A stretch of 64,000 bases of DNA, taken from the NCBI RefSeq assembly GCF_000699445.3, contig NC_067196.1, positions 27,359,116 through 27,423,115 on the forward strand, given 5' to 3'. A model generated the notes under the pieces. The model made no database searches. It saw only the letters and a program-made list of their open reading frames with translations, and was not told where the DNA came from. The position numbers were made by a program, and so were the translations under genes. The first letter of the stretch is position 1; each line of letters begins with the position of its first letter. Positions 13,165 to 25,500 of this stretch are shown here, in pieces. This DNA is from Schistosoma haematobium. Lineage: Eukaryota; Platyhelminthes; Trematoda; Strigeidida; Schistosomatidae.

Positions 13165-13640
13165 GGTACGGATGAAATGCTCTCACATGGTCACGCGCAT
13201 ACAGCCACTGCCAAGAAAGGTCTACTCATCAGCTTCTCGCGGTAGATGTTGTTCAGGAAACTGAGATGATGAAAAGCAAATGTCCGGTGCTTTAACCGGG
13301 CTGGTGAATACGGATGGTGCACCTAGAGGAGTTAGAAAACCCTGATCCCAAAGCAATGGTGCACATGGGCTCCAGTACCGTGAGGGGACAAAAGGTGTAT
13401 GAACATACTGTTGGCCGCGGGCTACCATGGGAGTGCATCCCGTGACGTTGCTCTACTGCTTTGTGTATTAGACCTTTAGGTCGAAAGCTCCGGGCTTGGT
13501 CCCCTAGGAAGACCACCTGCTTCAGTTTGCGCACCCGGGTAGTATCACAACGCACAAGCAAATCAGATGACTTGTGTAGCGCATATGTATTCGGTGCCCC
13601 TTTGTACCAATATTTATGTGTTCAAATAAATAACTAACAT
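13165..13640 (+). repeat. Interspersed repeat family A, nearly full copy
   Basis: A roughly 470-bp unit running from ccctggtacgg / ctctcacatgg through ctaggaagaccacctgcttc to ttatgtgttcaaataaataa. The same order of blocks recurs at 16.46, 18.79 and (inverted) 18.19 kb. The GC-rich body stands out from its AT-rich surroundings, and the AAATAA-type tail suggests a retroposed, non-autonomous element. No conserved reading frame is shared between copies. I recognise it only as a repeated unit and do not assign a published name. Confidence 0.75.
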
Positions 13641-16454
13641 CCAAATAGCGAAATAATTCACAACCATCTTCATTACATGCTTCTAATTGTCAAGACTTTA
13701 AATTGAATTTCTGAAACACTACAGTTCCATGTTGAAATGCAATCATAACCAGAAGTTCCAGGATAGTTTACAACCGCAACAAAGACAACGAAAGCAGGAA
13801 TATCTACATCAGTATGGCCTGGAAGAAGTCTCGCACTTGACGAATAACAGAAGTGAGTTATCAACAGAACTTTCATCACAATCTTAGGGTTAGTATTCTC
13901 TAACCAACCAACTTTCATCAAGAACTTGAAGCGCGATCTCTCACATGTGACCAATTATATGTGCATTTATCAAAGCACCTAGTTCCTCAATCGAATTATT
14001 TTTATTTCCACGTTCTCTCTGATTACATTTCATCTCCACTTCAACATGTTATCACATCATGCTGCAGAATCTAATTGTAACGGCCATACGGTTAATCATC
14101 AATTTATAATCTCTACAAATACATACAATAATAGAATTTTGAATACAACCTCGTCGAAAAAGATTCCCTCGCGGAATAAGTAGTCAAAATGGTACTTAGC
14201 GGTCGTAAATATGCTTGCACGATGGGTGACTCAACAGAAACACACTCAAACTTGTTACTGTTCGACTACGTGCTTTCTGACTACACTCCACTGAAGTTTC
14301 ACTTATCATGTTACGAAACATTCAGAATCCTATTGGTTATTAGTTGAAAATTGACTAGGTTATTTTAAGCAAATGGCTACTATGGGGATCACAAACATGA
14401 AAAACAATAAGGAGAACAGAATAAGTGTGTCGTTAAGCCGAGATAGTCTGTAAATAAAGTAATGCATATCAAGACATCTGACAAACGACTTTCGTTTGCA
14501 AAACACGAGGACTCTGTCACAAATGGTTTGTTGTTCTGTTTGCGAAAAAAGACTGACACAGGTTCTCAGACATCTGTCCCCGGACAAAAAAATCAAGCCT
14601 GCTAAATTTATAGTGTAAAGTACAGAATTTCTTGACTGAATCTTGTAAATGACATCAGATGACTGTCATATCACATGTATCAGAAAATGTGAGGATTGGC
14701 GTGCGTTGTACTTTAACAAGATATGCTGAGAAAGACACTGACGGGAAGCGTATATGCTTAGTACCACAGAAATAAGTAGACTGGCATACCAATTCGTATA
14801 CATTTATGACAGTGCCAGTCAATCTGAATCTTTGGTACTATTGGAAGCAGTTTCGCAAACTGATAAAAATGGCAGATCAAGGTATGAAATCAATCGAATA
14901 TACATTAATTGTCATTCAATCAAATATATTTGGTGTCTATAGCCACTAATTATTGACCAACTTGCTGGCTCGCACGCCGTATACATTTTTAAACACTTTC
15001 CGAACAAACCATCAATACTTTCAATCCATTACTATAAAAAAAACAGGTGGCTTGAGGTAAGACCAAGCAGTAAAAGCAAGTCAAGGATATCAAACAATAA
15101 CTTAAGCCGAGCACTTTATGTAGCGAAACTTTGGAAATTACCTCACATCTTGACAACAATCAATAAAAAGACAACCATGCAAATTATCATATTTTTAATG
15201 CATATTATGTTTTAGAGATCACTGTTACTACAACTCATTTTACAAATATGCAGATATACAGGACTCGTCATCGCCATACGACGTTGGAATAAACTATCTA
15301 AACACACGAGAAGCAAAAAACTAAATTTTTCTTTCCATAAAGTACATTTTAAGAATTTCATCTTAATTTATTGTAACTGAACCAGTGAGTACATTGTTGT
15401 TTTGTTAAACTTGTTCGAAGGTCTATGTTACTACTCTGATGATTTGGTGTTGAACTCTGCCAGTTATGTATGTCGGATTGGTAACTTTTATAACTGCGTG
15501 AAGAGAGTTGCGCTAAGTGTGATGATTTTATTTGAACACTGTGTCTTTTTTTATTTCCTAAAGTGTCGGTAGTTCCTTTTTAAGCTGATCAAGGTGAATA
15601 TACCTACAAATCGCAAATATTCCACGATTATATCAGAGCTGTGTAGTGTTTCTTACAGTTAGTCATATGTAAAGTTGGTATGTTTACTCATCCAGCTTTA
15701 TCACTTCAGCTATGAAACACGCTCAAATTTGATCGTGTTGAAACAAATTTGGTCGATGTGTCATTGTAGTGCTGTATCATGTTCTGATTTGGCAACAGGG
15801 AAACCGTTTTAATACATTTCTTCGTATCTGATTTACTCTTAAGTCATTCAAATGGGGGAGACCACTTCCGGTAGTTGGTTGTCAGTAGGGAAGTTCTCCG
15901 AATTGTCTTTATTGTTGGTTTCGAATGCCCTCGCTCTATTTCCTGAAGTGACCTGAAAGACGTTTCCTACACATCTGTTTTACTCCATATTCTGTGTAGT
16001 CATTGTTGCAGATTAACAGTTATAATAACCCTTGGACTACAGCGTGACACTTCCATAGTCCTAGCCGACCATTGGTTCGATAATCTCAAGTGATTAAATT
16101 CGATAATCCAAAATCCTTGTTATAGTGCTGTATCAATGACATGATCAGCTTCGTATAGTTTTTGTCTTGGATACACTCGCATTCCCCGGTGTATATTTGC
16201 TAAGTATTCAACACGTCTTTGTGTCATTTTGTTGTATGTTCCTTAAATACTCCGGTAGGCATGTCTCTACTATACTAGCACTTGTACTCACTAGGCAGGT
16301 GTTAGATAATAAATATGGGTGCTTGTTGTCGATAGATTTTCAGATTGTAAAAGTCCATTAGACTGAGTTTTCATGCTGAGCTGCTGTTTGCGAATATCAC
16401 TTGGCATATATTCTTGTTCTCAAATGTGTTGGCTTTGACTCTGTCAGAGTTAAA
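13641..16454. other. Unassigned AT-rich sequence between COPS2 and PPM1
   Basis: No exon chain or known protein motif found. An open stretch at 14360-14596 (-) would encode 78 residues with one hydrophobic segment, but it has no recognisable family and no flanking splice evidence, so I do not call it a gene. Confidence 0.35.
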
Positions 16455-16785
16455 ACGGCCGAGAGTGTGCTCTCACATGGCTACGCGTATATAACCTCCT
16501 CCAGGGAAGTCCTACTCACTGCCTTCTCGTGGCGGGGGTGTGATTTACGAAATTGAGAGGTACGAAAACCGAATGTCCAGTTCTTCAACCGATGCTCCAC
16601 TGTCTTGTGCATCAGACTTTTAGGTCGAAGGCACCGGGCGTAGCCCCCTAAGAAAACCACCTGCTTCGGTTTGGGCGCGCGAGCAGTATCACAGCCCTCA
16701 CATAAATCGAATGAGATTTTTTGTGATGCATATGTACTCGGTTCCCCGTCGTACTAGTATTTATGTGTTCAAATTAATCTATCAA
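16455..16785 (+). repeat. Interspersed repeat family A, internally deleted copy
   Basis: It starts with gctctcacatgg and ends with the tatttatgtgttcaaat tail. Compared with the 13.2 kb copy, the central part (from the gtgcacatgg block through the tgcatc block) is missing. It shares ccacctgcttcggtttgg with the 18.2 kb copy. Confidence 0.75.
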
Positions 16786-18189
16786 TTTAAGTGGTTCAAA
16801 CAGTAATACACTTTTGTATCGCTTCTTCTCTGAAAGTAAATAAATCGTTTAATTACCAATAAATTTCAGTTTCAAGGCATGGGTCAACAGCAAGTTAAAA
16901 ATACATTTTGTACTTAATCACTGTCTTATCAACTCGTTATTATTTCTTGAACTTCTCCATATTACAAGTTAGATATTCAGGCCTAACCAAGATATGTCAT
17001 TTCTCACTAACTTTATTGAATCTGTCATTGATCTGTATGTTTCTGAATTCAAAAATTAATAACCTGCAAAATATGTGGCTTTCATGTCATATCACGTAAA
17101 ATGTAGTTAATTTTTAACACTGCTTATCTCCGGATACTTTTATGTATTGCGGGGCAAATAGTGTTTGTTATTTCGTTAACTAACATCAAATAACATTCAC
17201 CCTCCTTACATGTACTGTCTAACTAATTTAATTTATCTATCGGTGGCTCCGCTAAGCGAAAACACTGCCGAAAATTAGCACCCCAATTACCCTAGTATAG
17301 ACTACGTAACATTCAATGCTCAACTGCTGGATCACAGATTTAATCACTGCTCTGTGTATATCCGTTACGACAGCCGTGTGGTATCACATTCCACCCTACT
17401 TCCCAACTCTATGGACTTCCAGGAAACCTCTAAATTATGCTGCTGTCAATATATCTGTGATACCTATTAAATATCGGTAAATCTAGTTCAATATATTTCC
17501 CAGTTGGCCTACATAAATTTAGGCCACCCTTCATGTTTCCTAATGGAACTGCCTTTCTGGCGTTTTCCATTTTGCGTCATTTGTAGGTGTGATATCCACT
17601 TGTTAACAAAGTATGTGATTACTGCTCAGCAGTCCGCCGTGCATTACTTTATGTCTGTGGAGCATGATCTATGAAAGTTGGGGACGTGGTTGCTGCAGTT
17701 TTTTAATCGTCGGTGTCTTCAAAACATTACTCGCGTTTTCTAGTAATTAAGTGAGTAGTGCTAAGGTTCAATATATGGTATTAACTAACAAATTTTCGCG
17801 ATGAAGTCGTGAATCTTTATCGACTGGTATGAACATTTGTGTATCCCTAATTACTGCTTAAGTTGACGCACAATGTTTCTTGGTGTAGGATCAGGTTGAA
17901 AAAGCCTGTGGCAGACAGAACAACGCATGGATTTGTTTTGATAATTTTGTCTCGAGCTTATGTAATATTGCTACTTAGACCGTCGCGCATATATATTAGG
18001 TTCGTTGCACGTGACTGACTGACCATGAAGTTATCAACTGTTTCTCTGATCCATGTTAGATCCAGACTACTTGGTTGGATCTTCATGATAATGGCGATCG
18101 GTTTTTGAAGATGATTAGTATAACTCGTGATAGTCTTCAATAGCGTAATGCATGCACTCTGTATCTACCTTCACTCTTGAGCTCCACTG
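16786..18189. other. Unassigned intergenic sequence
   Basis: AT-rich with scattered stop codons in all frames. I see no gene or structured element in it. Confidence 0.35.
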
Positions 18190-18675
18190 TTCCTTTATTA
18201 TTTATTTATTTTAACACATAGATATTGGTACAAGGAGGCACCAAATACATATGCGCCACACAATTCTCATTCAATATGTGTGAGGGCTGTGATACTGCCC
18301 GGGTGCCCAAACCGAAGCAGGTGGTTTTCTTAGGGGGCCACACCCGGAGCCTTTGACCTGAATGTCTGATCCACAAGGCAGTGGAACATCGTAAGGAGAT
18401 GCAGCCCCATGGATGCCGGTGACCAACAGTTGGTCCATAGGCCATTTGTTCCCGCAGGATACTGGAGCCCATGTGCACCATTGGTTTGGAATCCGGTTAA
18501 AGCGCCGGACATTCGCTTTTCGTCCTCATTTTCGTGAACAACACCCTCGCCACGAGAAGGCAGTGAGTATGGCTTCCCTGGCAAAGGCCATATACGCGTG
18601 ACCATGTGAGAGCTTTTCGAGAGAGAGAGCTCTCCCCACTCTTGGCCGTACCAGGGCATTTGGGGGCCCACTGTT
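18190..18675 (-). repeat. Interspersed repeat family A, full copy, inverted
   Basis: The reverse complement matches the 13.2 kb copy from end to end: the ccctggtacgg-type start is at about 18650-18675, ctctcacatggtcacgcg follows, and the TTTATTTATT complement of the tail is at 18193-18212. It retains the middle blocks missing at 16.5 kb. Several overlapping open frames within it are not shared between copies. Confidence 0.8.
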
Positions 18676-18789
18676 CCTGCTTATGTACGTACCTTCGTGA
18701 TATGTTTTTTCTGAACCGTATGACGAATATTCATTCATCATTAGCATAACATTTAGGCTCCTTCACAATCCATTTTATTATATTTATCT

Positions 18790-19015
18790 CAGGCTACCAT
18801 GGAACTGCATCTCCTGACATTGATCCACTGCTTTGTGTATTATGTCGAAGGCTCCGGACATGGTCCCCTAGGAAGACCACCTGCTTCGGTCTAGGCACCC
18901 GAGCAGTACAGTATCATAGCCCTTACACAAATCAATGATAACTGCTACTGGCCTCATTGTATTTAGTGTCCCCTCGTACCAGTGTTTATGTGTTCAAATA
19001 AATATTATAAATAAA
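18790..19015 (+). repeat. Interspersed repeat family A, 5'-truncated copy
   Basis: Only the 3' half is present (from ggctaccatgg, via ctaggaagaccacctgcttcgg, to ttatgtgttcaaataaat). Truncation at the 5' end with an intact tail is the usual outcome of target-primed reverse transcription. Confidence 0.75.
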
Positions 19016-19578
19016 TTTATCTCTTCGGGCTAGTGTAGAATGACTCGATCCAACGTAAATCTGTACCCGGTTGTTGATTGTGTTTATCTGTCTAAACCAA
19101 AGCTAGTGAACCGGTATTCATTTAATGCAACCTGCAGGTCGAAATATGCCTTCTGATTGCTTAGCCACCGCTTCTTCGAAGTTCAAAATTAGGTAGTTAT
19201 CTGGTATGCCTACACTAAATCTGTTTCAACAGCTAGTCACTTCAATTCGACGTACACAAATTTTTTACTTATTACTTCTAAAGATGTACTTAACTTTGCA
19301 GGCTTTAAAGGCGGTATTGTAATACTGGCTGGTATTCTTTTTGTAAACGGTCCATTTGTCTGACTACTCTCAAAACATGTGATCCAGTCGGTTAGCTTAA
19401 GTAGTCGACGTAAACTTAAGTATTACTCAAAAAATTATTTAATCTCACTATATGAATCTGGATATAGCTCACTTCCATCGTCTGTAGTCCCGGATAAGTT
19501 ATTTTACCAATTTTCCTATTCTTTTCGGCAAAGTGACTAATTTCTCAATTAAACTTTTTAGCGCTTTCTTATGTGCTT

Positions 19579-22500
19579 ATGGGTGCCTTCCTGGAAAAAC
19601 CCAAAACAGAAAAAGTAGTTAACGTGGGAGAAGGAAACGGACTTCGGTATGCCATTTCAAGCATGCAAGGATGGCGATTAGAAATGGAAGATGCCCATGT
19701 AGCTAAGTCCGAGCTCCCCAGTCCTTTCCAATACTGGTCGTATTTCGGCGTATTTGATGGACATGCAGGATCTCGCGTTTCAGAGCTTTGTGCAGCCAAG
19801 TTGCTAGATGTAAGTTAGTAATCTGCTTTTTAATTTTGGTTACATTTAGGCTATTCTTAACACAGAAGAATTTCAGAAGCTTAGCTTTGATAAAGAGCTT
19901 GATACATCTTTGGTCAAGAAAGGCATCATTAACGGGTTTTTATCATTCGACCGAGACCTAGCATCTGATGATTCCGATGAAAAATCTGGCTCTACAGCAG
20001 TAATTGCCTTTGTCACACCAACCCATATAATTATGGCAAATTGTGGCGATTCAAGAGCAATACTTATTCGCGACAACAAAACCTTCCTAGCGACCCAAGA
20101 CCACAAACCATATAATCCCATAGAAAGTCGACGAATTTCTGAAGCTGGCGGCAAAGTCATGTTGTCTCGTGTTAATGGATCCCTGGCTGTCTCCAGGTAA
20201 ATCATATTATCTTCCATGTTGTTTTTTCTCAGCTTCTACGCATTTTTAGGTATTAAAGATCAATCTTTAGTGAGGCAACTATTTAAGTGGATGATAAAGC
20301 TTCTATACCTAGAAAGTTGTGACACCCCTCAAATATTTTCTCTACTTGTTTTCTAGTGTATTAGATGTCCACAGACATAAAGTTAGAGAAATAGAATATT
20401 TCTCTTCAACTCGAAGTCACAGGTGTTAATATTATGCACATGATACATAAGGTTTACTTCCTGTTAATCACTTGTTCCCATTATATCTAAGTAACATTGT
20501 GTGATTCAATAATTTTATCTACAAAGTTGTCAATATTGAATACCATTTCGTAATTTGAGAGGTGACCAGCATAGTTCTGTATTCGCAGTCAGTCAGTACC
20601 AACGTAGAACTTCGTACGTACGCACATCAGTTCGAGTTGCCACACCACATTAGCACAGAGATGCAGTGGTCGATTCAAATCCCGTAGTGGTAGATGTAGT
20701 AAGATTATAAGCTGTAATCGGAAAGATTAGGGTTTGAAGATGTTATTCAAGGACTATAATCCAGTGAAATAAATTTGGAAAGAGAAAAAAGAAAGGAACA
20801 TGAAGAATTCAGAAGATTAGAATTTGGGAGAACACGAAGAGTGGGTGCACCTGCAAACGATTTTGAGCCATGTCATTCAGGGCTGATGAGACTTCCAAGA
20901 TAAGTGAAGCGGTCGACACGCTCAATTACTTCACTCCCTATCATTAGTTCGGGTGTCGATGCAACCCAATCCTGAAGCAACATTTTGCATTTCGATGGGG
21001 AGAATCGCATCACGAACATGCTTGCATTGTTGCTTAGAGTGGTCAGAAGACTCTGCATTTTGTCAGCGTCTTCACCAAATAGAACTATGTCATCAGCATA
21101 TTCTAAGTCAACAAGTGAACCTCCCGGTAGAAGTTCAACCCCTGGAAATCTAGACGAGAAAAGTGTTATCTCTAAAAGTACGTCGACGACAAAGTTGAAC
21201 AAGAATGGAGAGAGTGGACAGCCCGGACGAACACCACTTGAGGTAATCAATTCTGATGGCAGTTCGTCATAAGCTCTCACTCTACCAGTTGTGTTCGAGT
21301 AGATAACCTTTATAAGGTTAATGTACTTCTTTGGTACTCCTTTCAGTGACAAACACTGCCATAGAACCTCACGACCAACAGAGTCGAATGCCGCCTTAGG
21401 TCGAGAAATACTATTATTGTCGGGCGTCTGAATGTGTGTCTGTGTTCTAGAACCTGGCGTAGTGTGAATATCTGATCTATACAACCACGTCCAGGTCGAA
21501 AACCAGCCTGGTTTTCTCTAATCTACTCTTCACGAGCTTTGATTAGGCGTCGAAGTATTATTGAAGCTAATATTTTAGACACTATATTAGTCAAACTGAT
21601 TCCTCTGTGATTGTCACAAGAGGACTTTTGTCCTTTCTTATAGACTGGCACAGTCAGTGATTGAGACCAGTCAGATGGGATTACGTCCAGTTCCCAAATT
21701 CTACCTAAGACCTCGGTTAATCTCATTGCTAATACTGGACCACCATCCCTAAAAATCTCAGGAGCAAACCTGTCAGGACCTGCTGCTCTCCCTCGTTTCA
21801 GATTTCCTATGGCTTTTTCAACTTCGTAAAGGGACGGAGGACCTACATTAACTTGCCATTCAGGTTGACTAGAGATCGTGGGAAACCGAAGTGTGGCTGA
21901 AGGCCAGTTGAACTGATCCCTAAAGTGTTCTGCCCATCGATCCAATCTCCTGGATTGAGAATGAATAATATGTCCATCTTTCTCTGAGATTGTTTCGCTA
22001 ACGGTCGGGTTCCTAATTCCGGTTTCCTTAACGAGTCTGAACAATTGTCTGCTATTACCTATTGCCGCTGCCTTTTCCATCTCTCTTGCTTTCGCTACCC
22101 ATCACTGTTCGCGATCATTGCGTAGACTTCTTGTCAGCTTGTGCTTAAGCTGACTCCGCTCTTCATTATGTTCAGAGCCAGGTGGAATGAGTTTCCGAGC
22201 ATCTATCAGTGCGATAGATGCTGCTGAAATCCTGTGTTGATCCCTAACCTTCTGGTTTACCTTACTAGAAGATATCACTGCTGTTTCCACAGCTTTTCGG
22301 ATATCATTCCATGCTGCATCTGGGTGGGCATCATATACATGGCTGCCTAACTGTTTTCCTAGTTGTTCCTGAAATATACTCTTAGCTTGACTATCATTAA
22401 GTAGGCCCCTAAGAGGTTTCCTTGCAGCGTCTTTCCTACGTCCAGTAAGACGCAAGCAAATACGCGCTCGCACTAGAGCATGATCTGAATCTAGGCATAT

Positions 22501-25500
22501 GCTCCAGAATGAGCGACAGTCTTCTATCGAGCCCCTCCATCGGTGGCTGATAGTGATGTGATCTATTTGGGTCCAACGTTGGGACGAATTAGGGGGTCTC
22601 CATGTTAAAAGATGTTTTCCTTATGTTTAAAGTTAGTATTTGCAAGGAACAGGCGGTTATCTGAGCATAGCTGCAACAGGCGGTCTCCATTATCTGTTCT
22701 TTGAGCCACGACACCATAAGATCCACCTAGGTGTCTTTCCCTATCGCTTAGTTTACCTACTTGAGCATTAAAGTCACCGGCCACTATTACTACACCAGAG
22801 CTCCTAGCTTTTCGGAGAAGGTTCGAAAGCTTTCTGTAAAACTCATCTTTTACATCATCTGAGCTGCAGTCAGTGGGAGAATAGGCAGAGACGACGAAGA
22901 GGCAACGACGAGTGTCCCTATCTTTTCGGATCCTTACTGTTCCGTTTAGTCGGACAGCGCACAAACGACTGTCTACTGGGATCCACTCTAAGAGAGCTAG
23001 TTCTGCCCTAGGACTCAATGCTATACCTACGCCGGCGAGGCCACGGGAAGCAGAATCAGGGCTTCCAGATACACGAAGCGTAAATCGAGTCGGTTCTTTA
23101 TTTTGGTATGGTGAGGTCAAATGAATGACGCTACTCGGATCCTGTATGCGCGTTTCGGAGACGCAGCACACATCGATGGCGCGAGATTCTAAAGTTTTAG
23201 CTAAGGAAGCCTGCTGTCCTATTTGGCAAAGTGTTCGTACGTTAAAAGCTCCTACGTGTAGTTTAGAGTGTGGTTTCAGGAGACCAGGAATGGCGTTCCA
23301 CGTACTCGAATCGTTTGCCCTAGCGGTGCGAGGTGATAAAGAGGCGTGAAGAGGGTTAGTCATGGAGATAAGAGAGGTATTAGGAGGTGTAGGAAGGACC
23401 TGAATGTGACCAACTTGGTCTCGTGTGCTGTTACGGGTATGAGGGCTGGTGTCACTTCCCGGCTGCCCACACCGTGGAAGGGTATTTCTTGAGGAACCTG
23501 AAAAGGAAATTGGATTAGTGTTGGTCTTGACGACCTGGGATCGTGACCGCAGAGCCCAAGGGACAACTGCTTGTAGCCGGTCGCGCACGGCCTTTTCGTT
23601 GAAGGTTTTTGATGTGTTAGCTCCGTTCTTCAAAGGGCCTTACCGCCGGAGACGGAAATCTGTGAGGTAAGGTGAGGTGTGACATTTTTAGGGTCGACCT
23701 TTTCTAACCCCACCCCTCCTTGTGGGAAGGCAGCATCGCTGTCATGCTGTTTGTCCGAGGGAAACACCTTACTGCTGTCACACCCCTCTACAGTCAGCAG
23801 TACGACTTCGCCCTCAGACCTTGAGTTGCTGCTTTTAGTCTTACCGTTCTCCAATTGACCTGCCTGGCATGGTAGAACCTACAGGAACATATGTTCCAGC
23901 CAATATAGCTCGGTTGGGTCATCACGATAGGCAAGCCCGACCACCGCGTCAAGGTAGCAGCTTCGGTCGCATGTATTGCAAATAAGCGTTCTCTTAAAAA
24001 AAAACATCTTCATGTTTGGTTCACGCTACCATTAATAACAATAGGTAGCACTGATTTTCTTGATAGATCCTTTATTATTATCCTGACAAGTCCATGAAGT
24101 CACTGACAAGTGGACTGAGTCATGTTGGTAGGTGTAGACTACCTGGTTGGGGATCGCGAGATGATAGCAACCGATGATTAGAGACCCTGAATGACATGGC
24201 TCAAAATCGTTTGCAATGTCGCAGGTGCACCCACTCTTTGTGTTCTGTCCACTCTCTCCATTCTTGTTCAACTTTGTCGTCGACGTACTTTTAGAGATAA
24301 CACTTTCCTCGTCTAGATTTCCAGGGGTTGAACTTCTACCGGGAGGTTCACTTGTTGACTTAGAATATGCTGATGACATAGTTCTATTTGGTGAAGACGC
24401 TGACAAAATGCAGAGTCTTCTGACCACTCTAAGCAACAATGCAAGCATGTTCGTGATGCGATTCTCCCCATCGAAATGCAAAATGTTGCTTCAGGATTGG
24501 GTTGCATCGACACCCGAACTAATGATAGGGAGTGAAGTAATTGAGCGTGTCGACCGCTTCACTTATCTTGGAAGTCTCATCAGCCCTGAATGACATGGCT
24601 CAAAATCGTTTGCAGGTGCACCCACTCTTCGTGTTCTCCCAAATTCTAATCTTCTGAATTCTTCATGTTCCTTTCTTTTTTCTCTTTCCAAATTTATTTC
24701 ACTGGATTATAGTCCTTGAATAACATCTTCAAACCCTAATCTTTCCGATTACAGCTTATAATCTTACTACATCTACCACTACGGGATTTGAATCGACCAC
24801 TGCATCTCTGTGCTAATGTGGTGTGGCAACTCGAACTGATGTACGTACGTACGAAGCTCTACGTTGTTACGGCCTGACATGAAACGCGATTTTGAAAGTA
24901 AGCAATGGAAAACAAAGATGACGGAAAACGACTCGCACTAGCTTAAAAACCATAAAAATCTTGTGTTTTCTGGTTTAAAGAAATAGTTGCCAGTGTTTTG
25001 AAAACAAAGCTCACGTTTTCGTTCATGATAACATATGAAAATCAGCAAACAGATATCTGATATTTCTATTGGATATGTTATGCGTGTTATGGACATTATA
25101 ATTGGTACTCGTGCATCGTTTGGGCCTAAAATTTTTAAAGTGTAACATTTTGTTTTGAAAGCCTTCGTAATCTTTGTACCTTCGTTTAAAATAACTCATT
25201 CTCACTAGTTCTGTCGGGTTTTTGTTTATCAAAGAAGTGTGTGTTGTTACATCACGTTTCTTGGTTTTCCTGGATCTCATTAATCTTTCTACTCACATAT
25301 TTATCAACTTTGTAATGAAAAGTAATGTTGTTATCCGTTTTAGAATCAGTACAGCATCTAGTCTTCGTCTCTCCAGCCTTGCACGTATTTGTTCTAATTT
25401 CTGTCCTTCACACTGGCAAACTTTTTCCGTTTGTATTAAAACATTACTTAATTGAAAATAACTTAGGAGCGAAAATATTGTACAAAAGCTTCACTATTAC

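Noticed and set aside
14360..14596. 78-codon - strand open frame with a hydrophobic stretch
   Set aside because: No recognisable family, no splice context; AT-rich sequence often gives such segments.
18206..18747. Several overlapping open frames on both strands
   Set aside because: They fall inside the GC-richer repeat family A and are not kept between copies.
23125..23670. + strand open frames
   Set aside because: They are antisense shadows of the RTE endonuclease region.
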